From: Conidiobolus incongruus B7586
Taxonomy: Eukaryota > Entomophthoromycota > Entomophthoromycetes > Entomophthorales > Conidiobolaceae
NCBI GenBank assembly: GCA_000697335.1
Contig: JNEM01016014.1
Coordinates: 1-16,934, forward strand
Direction of reading: 5' to 3'
Length of the DNA stretch: 16,934 nt
Shown here: in pieces, positions 1-8,973 of the stretch
Layout of the letters: every line of letters starts with the position of its first letter
Position numbering within the stretch: the stretch's first letter is position 1
The notes under the pieces: generated by a model
What the model was told of the DNA's origin: nothing
Database searches by the model: none
Seen by the model: only the letters and a program-made list of their open reading frames with translations
Made by a program: the position numbers and the translations under genes

Positions 1-1665
1 TATTATAAAATTTATTATTTTCTAATTTAATTTAAAAACCAAATATAAATAATATTTAATATTATTATTAATATATATTTATAAACAAAATATTGGTTTA
101 TTAAAGTTGATAAAAGAAAAATTTTTAATTAAATATTCAATTTTATTTTCAAATAAAAAATAATATAAAATAATTTTAAATTTATTAATTAATATAATTT
201 AATATAAAAGCTCCAATTCTAACATTCAATTTGAATTAATTTTTTTTATTTTGAAGTAAATTATTTAATAATAAATGGTAGTTTTTAATAAAATATCATT
301 TTTATAAATTGTTTATATATTTTAAATAATTTTAAAAAGTTTATAACTAAATATATAATAAAATTAAAATTAAAACTTATGATAATTATTATCAAATAAA
401 AATATATTTAACTTTAAACTTATAAATCAAAATATTTTATATTAAAAATATTATAAATAAATATATACATAGTTTGAAAATATTCATTCATTTATATATT
501 TTATATATTTAAAATTAATAATATAATTGAAAAGTCAAAAATTAAAATATTTACTATTATTTTCTTTATAATCTAATAATATACTAATTAATAATATAAT
601 TTTTCAAAAATTTAATTATTGTTTATTATTTTATTAAATATGATTTTTTGAATAATTTTGAAAAAGATCAATTATTATATATATAAATTATAACTATCAT
701 TGAAATATCTAATAAAAATTTATTAATAATAATATTATAATTATAATAAAAGTAATATTTATTTATTGAATAATCTCAAAATTATAGTGATTTATCATTT
801 TTTATTATTATTAACTAATTTCAGTCATTATAAATATTTAATTACTATATATACAGTATTAAAAAATAATTTCAAAATTTAATATAATAATATTAATAAT
901 ATTTAATTAATAGATTAATATAAATAAACTGAGTTATTATATGGTATTATTATAGTGAATATAGTAGTAAAGGAAGTTGTTGTTTAATATTTATTTCCAA
1001 TATTTCCAATATTTCCAAATATTATAATCCAAATGATTTATTGAAATGATCTTCTATAATATATTTTTCTTAAAATTTCCAATTATAATGAAATATTTAC
1101 TAAAAAACTACTTATACTATTATTATAATATTATTGTTATAAAATTAGAAAAGCTTAGTTTATTAATAATAAAGAGTGATATTTAAATTAAATTTAAGAT
1201 AGGAATTTTTTTATCTAATTAGAATGACTAGTGTTATCATCTTATACAAGATATTAATAATAACTAAATTAACTGGAAGCTAAATAATGAATCATTAATT
1301 GGATTCATTCACAATTAATCACAAGATAGTGTGGCTAGGATTATATTTATATATAAAATTTTTTAAATTAAAAATTTAAATGATTGTTATAAAGTAATTA
1401 ATAACAATATAGTAATTAATTCTAATATTTATCACTTTACTAATTATTATAGTAAATTTGACAATTGTCTATTGATAGAATTTTTATCTGTCATTAAATT
1501 GATAATAATTGAAATGGTAACAAATTAATTTTAAAAATAATATATTTAATATTCAAATTTAATATTAATATATTTCAATAATATATCTCATAATCTATTG
1601 ATATATTTGATTTTATTTTAAGTTCAAGTCACTAAAAATTGGCAATATTGATTATGGTAACTAAG
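1..1665. other. AT-rich gene-free stretch
   Basis: This stretch is almost pure A and T with dense stops in all frames. I see no gene, tRNA or recognisable transposon in it. Two small structures stand out. One is a short tandem repeat of the unit CAATATTTC, about three copies near 993-1018. The other is an 8-bp inverted repeat, AATGAATC and GATTCATT, at 1286-1309 around an 8-base loop. It may be intergenic spacer or an old fully decayed repeat; the sequence alone does not separate these. Confidence 0.6.
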
Positions 1666-1673
1666 ATCCCATA
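1666..1673 (+). promoter_or_regulatory. ATCCCATA promoter motif of ALG13
   Basis: Exact octamer ATCCCATA, 76 bases upstream of the ALG13 start codon, in a GATCCCATAAAATCG context. The same octamer lies upstream of every other intact protein gene in the window. Function is inferred from position and recurrence only. Confidence 0.6.
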
Positions 1674-1748
1674 AAATCGATGATCAACTTAAATAAAATT
1701 AAATGTGTCTAAGAAAGAGTGACTTTGAAAAATTAACTCCCCATAACA

Positions 1749-2290
1749 ATGCCAATTAACACACTTTTCGTTACTGTAGGCTCTACAAAATTTGACCAAC
1801 TAATCAATACAGTCGCCCAACCAGATTTCATTCATCATTTAATCAATAAAAATTCAAAAAATTATTGATTCAATATGGCAATAGTAACATAAAACCAATT
1901 CAACGTTTATTCCAAGATCACTCAGAATTATTGAAAGGCATTGAAATTTACTATTATGATTTTAAACCCAGTATCACGGAAGATATGATCCATTCCGATA
2001 TAATCTTAAGTTATGGAGGATCCGGCACAATCCTCGAAGGCTTAAAATACTCCAAAAAATTATGTGTGATTAACAATCCCAATCTAATGGACAATCACCA
2101 ACTTGAACTGATTGAATCATTCTCTAACCAAGGCTACATCATTCACCTCGATCTCGACAACCTTATTACAACATTCGATGGAATTGACTGGGAATGTATA
2201 AAACTAAACCAATTTGAATCGAACAATGGACAATTATTCAATAATTTGATAAAAGATCACTTAATTAAAAAGAACAAATTAATTCAATAA
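1749..2290 (+). CDS. ALG13: ALG13-type UDP-GlcNAc transferase catalytic subunit, with a -1 frame change
   Basis: Alg13 is the catalytic half of the Alg13/Alg14 enzyme that adds the second GlcNAc to dolichol-PP-GlcNAc on the cytosolic face of the ER. The N-terminus from the ATG at 1749 reads LFVTVGSTKFDQLI, the family's opening strand and glycine loop. The C-terminal half carries LSYGGSGTILEGL and LMDNHQLEL, matching the nucleotide-sugar site (usually SHAGAGS...LMDNHQ); Tyr replaces the usual His. There is no intron. The two halves are in different frames: frame one reaches TGA at 1866-1868, and the family continuation KLLIQYG is in the -1 frame from 1862. The switch is at a six-A run (1856-1861) forming A-AAA-AAT. 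It could be a one-base deletion, a sequencing error in a homopolymer, or true -1 slippage. With the shift the protein is about 180 residues, normal for Alg13. The TAA stop overlaps an AATAAA. The gene converges on VMA7, 54 bases away. Confidence 0.85.
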
Positions 2291-2344
2291 ATAAGAATTT
2301 TAATCCTATAAAAACTACTATTTATTGTAATATTAATAATAAAA

Positions 2345-2919
2345 TCATTCACCGAATAAACGTTGAACTCTAGTTAAAATAGTATCTTTAGCAGGATCTA
2401 AAAATTTTTATATTAATAAATAATAAAATAATAAATTTTATAATAATTACCGTAGGGATGGTCCTTAGAAGGAATTTCCAAAACAGCTGGGAAAGCAGCT
2501 TGGTGAGCTTCGATTAATGGTCGAATTTCTTCAGCAATCTAATATAAAAATTAATATAAATCAAATTCAAAAACATCTTTATTCTATTACATGTTGATTA
2601 ATTAAAACGATAGCTATATCTTTTCTTTCGATAAAAGCATTAAAACTTTCTTCAATAGTACTCAAAGTAGTTTCTAAATCTGTTTAATATTATATTAAGA
2701 ATAAACAGTATTTAATTACTTACTCTTATCAACTACTAAAAAATTACTATTTTGTTTATTATCAATATGACCAACTCCTGCTAATAATAAACCTGTGACA
2801 GTATCCTAAAATCCTGATGAATAAAAAAAATAATAATAACAGTGGAATAAAATTACTTCATCACCAATAACCGCTAAAAAATTTCGATTTTTATTTTTTT
2901 GTTGTTGATTTTGAGCCAT
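2345..2919 (-). CDS. VMA7: V-type proton ATPase subunit F
   Basis: Subunit F is part of the central stalk of the V1 sector of the vacuolar proton pump, transmitting rotation from ATP hydrolysis. Five exons on the minus strand join cleanly: 2857-2919, 2724-2805, 2591-2679, 2451-2538 and 2345-2397. The introns are 51, 44, 52 and 53 bases, all GT-AG. The spliced protein has 124 residues, as expected for the family (about 118-125). Landmarks in order are [20 protein letters not shown] near residues 14-33, NFLVVDK around 42-48, [16 protein letters not shown] spanning the third intron, and [20 protein letters not shown] near the C-terminus. Splice junctions were set by these conserved segments. It ends in TGA directly after RLFGE, evidence that TGA is a real stop in this genome. 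Confidence 0.96.
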
Positions 2920-3045
2920 TTTAAAATTATTTTAATTGAATATGTATATATATAATATTAAATGAATTTAAATGGGTGGTTTTAAGACTGATTTTTTAGG
3001 ATGGTGATTTGGATTCTATGCACTTGGTCAATATTAATTTATAAT

Positions 3046-3053
3046 TATGGGAT
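3046..3053 (-). promoter_or_regulatory. ATCCCATA promoter motif of VMA7
   Basis: TATGGGAT on the plus strand, so ATCCCATA reading with the gene, 127 bases upstream of the VMA7 start. It overlaps a perfect 12-bp palindrome, GATGATATCATC, at 3051-3062. The role is inferred from recurrence at other genes. Confidence 0.6.
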
Positions 3054-3062
3054 GATATCATC

Positions 3063-3356
3063 ATTTTTATGATGACATAATTTTATTCAAAGTCTTAAAA
3101 TTTATTTGAATATTAAATCAATATAAAAAATTATTCAATTTAATATTAAATTGATTTGATAATATCCTTCAATAATAATTTAAATAATATTTAAATTATT
3201 CTCTTGAATATCATGATTTCATATAAATATTATATTGAATTAATAGATAAAAATATATTTCAAAATATTAAAAATAATGAAAGAAAAATAGTCTAAAATA
3301 AAATATATTAAATGAATAAATGAAAATTATATAAAAAATTGTCCCAATATTCTCAT
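3063..3356. other. Intergenic spacer between VMA7 promoter and eIF3m 3' end
   Basis: AT-rich, with stops in every frame. It lies upstream of VMA7 and downstream of eIF3m, which run in the same direction. Apart from the VMA7 motif and palindrome just before it, I see nothing to annotate. Confidence 0.5.
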
Positions 3357-4694
3357 TTATTGGGAAGACTTAGTGGTATTTTGGTTGAGATTGGTAACTT
3401 GCTGATGGAATTGGGTGGAGGAAGTCTTTAAGATTTGTATGACTTGGTGCAAACTATCTTTCCAGTTAGTGAGTGCTTGGTCCAAATTTTCCCAATTGTC
3501 CTTGGTAAAGGAGCGGTGAGTGGCTCTGCTGATGATCACGGTTTGGTCGTGTTGGTTGATCTTGGCTTCAATAAGTCCATAGCGGATAACGTCAATCACC
3601 CACATTTCGACTTCTTCGGTATCGATTTGGAGTTTGGCGGCGATTTCGCTGTAGGGAATAGGGACGGAAAGGCGTTCGGTGCCGAGATTGGTCAAAGTTA
3701 AGAGACGGAGCTTGCGAAGGTCGTTGTCTTTATTGAGGTTCAATTCTTGGGCAAGGTTGGGATTGCTTTCAACGAAAGAGAGATATTGAGTCAAGTCTTG
3801 ATCGAGGAAGATCTTGGCCAAGTTGTATAAGGGTAAGTCAGAAAGAGCTTGGACAGGGGCGGTGAGGAAGAGGTCTTCAAAGTTGAGGACTTCAGAGATG
3901 GAGATGGCGTCTTTGAGGGCAGTTTGACCATATTGCTTAGCTTGTTCGTCAACTTGTTCAGCGGTGAAGGAGCCCAAATACAATAAGAGGAATTCGTAAG
4001 CTTGGACATCGTGTTCACCAGCCTTCAAAGTATCATAAATAGCAATATACATGTCTCTAGCTTTGGAGACGTCAACCTTCCAGTTCTTGATCCAAGTCTT
4101 CAAATTTGGTAAAATAGCCAAAATGGCGTTGTAAAGTTGGTGACGTTTGACAACTTGTAAAATACCCTTTAAAACAATGTAGCGGTATTCGGTCTTGGGT
4201 TCGACAGAATTGTACAAATTTTCCAAAACTTTCAACTTTAAGTATCCTCTGCTATCATCGGATTGAGACATATATTGAGTGAATTTTTCGACCAATTCAA
4301 GTAATTGATCATCTTCAACCAAGCGGAAACAACTCAATAGAAGGTTGAAAGATCCTTCAAATTCTATCAATAGATGATATGAATATATTATATAAAAATA
4401 ATATAATATTATGCTTACGATTATCTTCAGCTTTAAATAATAAATTAGTATTATCGATCAAAAGTTCAAAAACTTGATTCCATTTATTATCCTGAATAAG
4501 CTGCTTAATTTGAGTAGTTAATTCACCATCTTGGCCTTCTGGTAAAGTTTCAGGAAATTTAGAATATTGATCTAACAAAGTTGATAATTCAGCAACCTAG
4601 CAATATTATATTAGTACTAAATTAACCTTTGATCTAGTAAAATTACTTGTTGTTCAGCTTCTCCTTCAATAAAAACAGTATTAACAGAATTCAT
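3357..4694 (-). CDS. EIF3M: Eukaryotic translation initiation factor 3 subunit M (PCI domain)
   Basis: eIF3m is one of the PCI/MPN core subunits of eIF3, the scaffold that brings the 40S ribosome, initiator tRNA and mRNA together in the cytosol. Three exons: 4647-4694, 4419-4596 and 3357-4363. The introns are 50 and 55 bases; the first contains a TACTAAT branch-point-like sequence. The spliced product is 410 residues, a little longer than animal eIF3m (about 374). It is helical throughout. The C-terminal PCI winged-helix part contains LRLLTLTNLG, then VEMWVIDVIRYGLIEAKINQ and VIISRATHRSFTKDNWENL, the signature of eIF3m rather than COP9 subunit 7. The tail after about residue 385 is polar and Gln/Thr/Ser-rich. 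The ATG at 4694 is the first in frame and gives a short acidic N-terminus, MNSVNTVFIEGEAEQQ. The TAA stop is embedded in AATAAA. Exon 3 is visibly richer in G and C than the flanking DNA. Confidence 0.96.
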
Positions 4695-5089
4695 TATAAT
4701 TTAATATATTTATGTTTTAATCAAAAATCAATCAATATTAATAATTCTTTTAATATTTTAATTATATATAAATATTTAATTATTATTGAAAGATTATAAA
4801 GAAAACTAATTTTAATTTTCTTAATATTATTTTATAATTGAAAATTTTTTAATATTTGATGAATGATGATTTGATTAATTTGAAGAGGTTAGAAAAATTG
4901 ACCAATCATATCAAAGTATAGGTTATATCAACTTAATCCCATATAATTTCAAATTTCAAATCTTAGTTAGGGTGGGAAAAATTATAATTCAAAATTAACA
5001 TTATTTCAAAAAGTTTTTTTAAATTATAACAAAAATTTATTTCAAAAAAAATGTATAAAATAATCGATATAGTGAATATTTCCATTGAA
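4695..5089. other. Intergenic spacer: eIF3m upstream region and PPT1 3' flank
   Basis: AT-rich spacer holding the upstream region of eIF3m. It contains a CCAAT-like GACCAATCAT near 4900 and the octamer at 4936-4943. No coding potential is seen. Confidence 0.5.
4936..4943 (+). promoter_or_regulatory. ATCCCATA promoter motif of eIF3m
   Basis: Exact octamer in TTAATCCCATATAAT, 242 bases upstream of the eIF3m start codon. It points the opposite way to the gene and sits farther off than in the others. If real, the element works in either orientation, or the 5' leader of eIF3m is longer. Confidence 0.5.
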
Positions 5090-6419
5090 CTAATTCTTTG
5101 TAAATTTAAAAACCACTTGACGCTGGTTACCTTCATTTGTAAATAAATGAGGATTAGGAGTTTGTAAATAAGGAAAAATTTTAAGGATTAAAAAATCATC
5201 CGGGATACGCATCTAAATATATAATATTAATACATATATGATACAACAATAGAATATTATTACATGAATATCATCAATTAATAAGAAATCAATTTTGTTC
5301 TGTTTATCCAATGTTTTTAATCCAATCCAGTCTTTTTTATATCCGTTACTCTCTCGCATTGTTTCAATGTTGGAAAAGTTTTTGCCTTTGATGAATCCAA
5401 ACCACTAAAAATTCAAACATTAATTCAATGTATCAATTGGTATTATAAAATAATTTACAGCGGAATCCCTAGGTACAATCATATTATCCTTATTAAATTT
5501 AATCAATACCAATTTATTCAGTCTCTTCAAACTTTGAGCATAAGATGTATTCTTAATGGGTAACTCGTTGTTAATATGGGGTAAAAAGGTATTGTATTTA
5601 TAATAATTTTCAAGTTGTAATGGGTCTTTGAAGTATTGCGCTTGAATCACATGGTCCCGAACGTAGTAGGAGTAGGCGCCGCGTCTTAACATGAAGCGCA
5701 TCCAACTACATGAGGATCCGGGATTGGGCACATCACAGCCTGGTGCACTGGCAATTCCTTGATAATATTATTACTAATAGTAATGGAATTGGCTTATTAT
5801 AGTTACCTGAGTGGGGAGATCCAAAGGTAATCAAAGTTTTAATGGGTGGATATTGACATCTTTCCATATAAGCTCTTAAAAACAAGCCACCCTACATCAA
5901 TCAATCTCAATTCCTAGAACAATATTATGTTATTTACCTGCGAAAATCCCAAAGCATTAAACCCGTTTTGAAGTTCCTTAATATCCCTCAATCTTTTACA
6001 AACTTCATCAATCTATACTAACAATTAAATAATTAATAACTGATATAATATAGTTCAAAATACTTGATTATTTAAATTTCCCAAAAATCCAGCTTGTCTA
6101 TCACCCGATACACTCTCAGTCAATTTGATCGAATGCACAAATGTATTGGGTAAATGAGATTCTATAAGATTCTTGATGCGTCCCATGCTAATTGATATTA
6201 ATACTAACATTACTTGATATTCATTTATCTTATTACCTCTGGGGATTACAACAATCGTCTCCCATTCCATGCCAAAGTACGACTAATCAAATACATTGTC
6301 TACTGTTAATCATTATTATTAATGTATTGTATAAATTGATTATTACCAGGTGTATTCAGCTGATTGCAAAATACAAAATTGAAATATGATAATAATAATA
6401 ATAAATTAATATAAAACAT
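5090..6419 (-). CDS. PPT1: Palmitoyl-protein thioesterase, PPT1 type
   Basis: PPT1 is a secreted or lysosomal/vacuolar alpha/beta hydrolase that removes thioester-linked palmitate from cysteines of proteins being degraded. Eight exons join in frame: 6347-6419, 6237-6282, 6064-6187, 5938-6012, 5807-5891, 5459-5757, 5264-5404 and 5090-5212. The introns are 46-64 bases, all GT-AG. The product has 321 residues (human 306). Residues 1-19 form a signal peptide with a Leu/Phe core. VVLWHGMGDDCCNP at about 25-38 is the family's oxyanion-loop motif. GFSQGG carries the nucleophile Ser105, split by intron 4. KFNKDNMIVP holds the likely catalytic Asp225, and DDIH the likely His281 at the end of exon 7, the order seen in human PPT1 (Ser115, Asp233, His289). 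Potential N-glycosylation sites include NTS and NFS. A degraded inverted second copy lies at 10675-11968. The gene is intact in sequence. Confidence 0.96.
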
Positions 6420-7059
6420 GTTTTGATCAATTTTTTTTAATTTTTAAACAGTCTCAATTTTTTAAAAATTTAAACCAATCTAATTTATTTATGTTAATAT
6501 GGGATTTTTATATCAACCAAATCTCATTAAATTTCACAAACTATTTATCAAATTAATACATTTAATTAGAAACTGAAAATGAAGAATAGTTTTTAGGATT
6601 TATATTAATCATAAATCAATTAATAACTTTTTGGTATTAATATTTATAATTAATAATTATTAAAAGATTATAAGAATGTAATTTCTATTAAAGTACCAAT
6701 TATAAAACTGGTGCTAAAAAGAACTATTTTTGATGCTCATGACATGTTTAATGTTAAATAATTAAAAAAATGAACCAATCAAATTCAATTATTTTTGGAA
6801 CTATTCTAATATCAAATTATTATATTAAATTGCACAATTTTTTATAAATTAAAGAAAGAATTTTGTTAATAAAATAAATTATAAAAATTTAAATATTAAA
6901 AAATTTAATAATTGTGAGAAGTTTAAAAAATATTGAATTATATTGAAGAATTGATTATTATGTTTTAAAAAGATATAGAGATCATATTAAATATAATGGT
7001 GTAGAAAAAAAAATCAGGTTGAATTGAAGAAATTTAAAGAGAAAATTAATCTATTTCAG
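6420..7059. other. PPT1 upstream region and spacer
   Basis: AT-rich spacer between PPT1 and the tRNA gene. The only structured element I recognise is the octamer at 6498-6505. No reading frame or RNA gene is evident in the rest. Confidence 0.5.
6498..6505 (-). promoter_or_regulatory. ATCCCATA promoter motif of PPT1
   Basis: TATGGGAT on the plus strand, 79 bases upstream of the PPT1 start codon. The dead PPT1 copy has TTCCCATA 82 bases before its start, and the flanks can be aligned between the two. Confidence 0.65.
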
Positions 7060-7065
7060 AAAAAA
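7060..7065 (-). terminator. RNA polymerase III terminator of tRNA-Met
   Basis: A run of six T on the transcribed strand immediately after the tRNA 3' end, the usual Pol III stop signal. Confidence 0.8.
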
Positions 7066-7138
7066 TGCTCCCTGTCGGGTTCGAACCGACGACCTCGAGA
7101 TTATGAGACTCACGCGCTGCCAACTGCGCCAAAGAAGC
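7066..7138 (-). tRNA. tRNA-Met (CAT), elongator
   Basis: A 73-base cloverleaf without an intron. The acceptor stem GCTTCTT pairs with AGGGAGC (two G-T pairs), with discriminator A. The D stem GCGC pairs with GCGC. The anticodon loop is CTCATAA, anticodon CAT. The T arm is GTCGG-TTCGAAC-CCGAC. The T-T closing pair of the anticodon stem (31-39) is a known trait of eukaryotic elongator Met tRNA, and the T loop TTCGAAC is not the AUCGAAA-type of initiators, so this is the elongator. The internal A box (TGGCGCAGTTGG) and B box (GGTTCGAAC) are present. No CCA is encoded, as expected for a nuclear gene. Confidence 0.95.
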
Positions 7139-7433
7139 ATACCGTTGGTTGCTAAATAGTAGCTATATTTTATGTTTATTTTATCAAATTTATTATTTTC
7201 ATCACCTTATCATAATATTCTTTTTAATTATTTGATTATTTAATCCAATTTTAATTTTCAATATAAGTCATTTTCTCTTTCATATTTCATTTTATAATTT
7301 TAATGGTTATTTATTTTCCCTATTAATATTCAAATTTTTTTAAATAATTTTTTATTAAATTAATTTATATATTATGTATAATTGAACACTGATCGACAAT
7401 TAAACGTTTATAATATAAAAAAATTATTACAAT

Positions 7434-8211
7434 TTATTTGAGAGCGTAAATATCCATAAACTAACAAATAAAATAAAATTAGAATTATTTCATATCAATA
7501 ATATATATTCACTTACTTGATCGTAGCTCAAAGTGACAGATCCGCGATTTTGAGGATCGTTCTGTCTGAAAGCGTCATTAGCCATCTTTACCTCGATACA
7601 AGCTCTGATAAAGGTATCAAAAGGTACTTGGGGATTCTGCATAGCTTGCTGACCTCCTGAAGGTTTGTTGGGATTAGCTTAAATGAAATAATTATTAAAT
7701 TAAAAAATATATTAACTAGTGAATAACTTACTATGTTTAACATATTTTCTCAACAGACGAGCCACAAATTGGTCATTGACATTAAAACCAAAGCTTCTCA
7801 AAGCGTTGCCCAACTCGTTCACGCCAATGTAGCCAGAGCGGTCTTGGTCGAATTGGTAGAAGAGATTACGCCATTGGTTGATGTAGTTCCAAATTCCTAC
7901 AAATTCTTGAAAGTTGAGAGTACCGGATTGGTCCCTGTCGAATAAATCGATCATAAGTTGAACGGTTTCAATACTGAATTGACTCCAGTCGCCGTTCACT
8001 AAAGCTTGTTGCAATTCGACAGCACTGAGTTGACCGGTATTGTCCCTGATGAAATATAATTAAGATTGGTGGAATAGAAATGGAGTGAATAGAAGATTAC
8101 CTGTCAACCATACGAAAGAAACCCATCAACTGTTGTTCTAAAAATATATTAGATTACTATCACATTGAGTTGCCAGCTATTATAATAAATTAGAATACCT
8201 TGAGGATTCAT
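7434..8211 (-). CDS. Penta-EF-hand calcium-binding protein (PEF1 / ALG-2 like)
   Basis: Penta-EF-hand proteins bind Ca2+ and dimerise through an unpaired fifth EF-hand. ALG-2 and peflin act at ER exit sites and in membrane repair, and yeast Pef1 in polar growth. Five exons: 8199-8211, 8101-8137, 7732-8045, 7517-7677 and 7434-7460. The introns are 61, 55, 54 and 56 bases. The product has 183 residues, close to ALG-2 (191), without the long Gly/Pro N-terminus of peflin. EF1 loop DRDNTGQLSAVE (residues 16-27), EF2 loop DRDQSGTLNFQE (53-64) and EF3 loop DQDRSGYIGVNE (83-94) all have acidic residues at 1, 3 and 12. The QWRNLFYQFDQD stretch between EF2 and EF3 is typical of PEF proteins. EF4 and EF5 (about 112-180) are non-canonical, as usual. 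Exon 1 encodes only four residues, and the last exon only FMDIYALK. The TAA stop overlaps AATAAA. Confidence 0.93.
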
Positions 8212-8973
8212 TTGTTAGCTATTTGTTTAATTTAATTTAATAACAACAACTTTAACTAATTGTGACGTTTTTATATTCAATTCTAAATTACTCAAAATAT
8301 ATTATTTTCTTTAATTATGGGATAATTGTAAACGTTAAAAATTCATCAAACTTCGCCAATATCCAAGTTGTAAATAGTCACACCTGAATATTTGATTAAT
8401 ATATTATACAATAATATAACGAAATAATATTAAAAATATAATATTTCTAAAAAGATTTCTATTTTTAATCCTAAAAGGATATAAAGAATCTGATAAACAC
8501 CAATCCGAATTATACTTTGGTAAATAGTTTTATATTCAATAATAACAATCCAATGCCTTTCACTTTTATTTGTATATGATGAATATTATAAAAATGATTA
8601 TTGTAATATCAATTCATTATTTAAAAATCTTCAAATGATTATTAATTCCAATATTATATTTACACTATTTTATCTACATTGATATAAATATAAAATATTT
8701 TATATATAGTAGAAAGACGATAACTATATATTAACTTAAGAATTGTATCAATTTGATTTAAATTGTAAGTATTGTTAATATTAAAAATTATTAATAATGT
8801 AAAATGAAAAAAGTTTCTTTTTTAAAATGATATTTTACATATTGAATTAAAACTATGAATTTTGAAATTGTTATAATCAATGAAATTAAATTCAATCACT
8901 CTTATTCTTATTTATAAGTCAACTTGTATTTCAAAAATATATAAAAACTTAATATTATAAATATTTACCAATT
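8212..8973. other. Intergenic spacer upstream of the penta-EF-hand gene
   Basis: AT-rich and gene-free by eye. It carries the octamer at 8316-8323, and a slightly less AT-rich patch at about 8340-8390 with a CCAAT core (CGCCAATATCC). Nothing else is supportable. Confidence 0.5.
8316..8323 (-). promoter_or_regulatory. ATCCCATA promoter motif of the penta-EF-hand gene
   Basis: TATGGGAT on the plus strand within AATTATGGGATAATTG, 105 bases upstream of the start codon. Same orientation relative to the gene as in VMA7, PPT1 and HMBS. Confidence 0.6.

Noticed and set aside
1286-1309. Inverted repeat AATGAATC...GATTCATT as a terminator or transposon end
   Set aside because: Short, isolated, and surrounded by AT-rich DNA with no element or RNA gene next to it.
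3435-3701. 88-codon plus-strand frame inside eIF3m, and a 75-codon minus-strand frame at 3791-4018
   Set aside because: Both are shadows of eIF3m exon 3, which has full family conservation in its own frame.
7066-7138. Initiator tRNA-Met
   Set aside because: The T loop is TTCGAAC and the anticodon stem has the T-T closing pair of elongator tRNA-Met.
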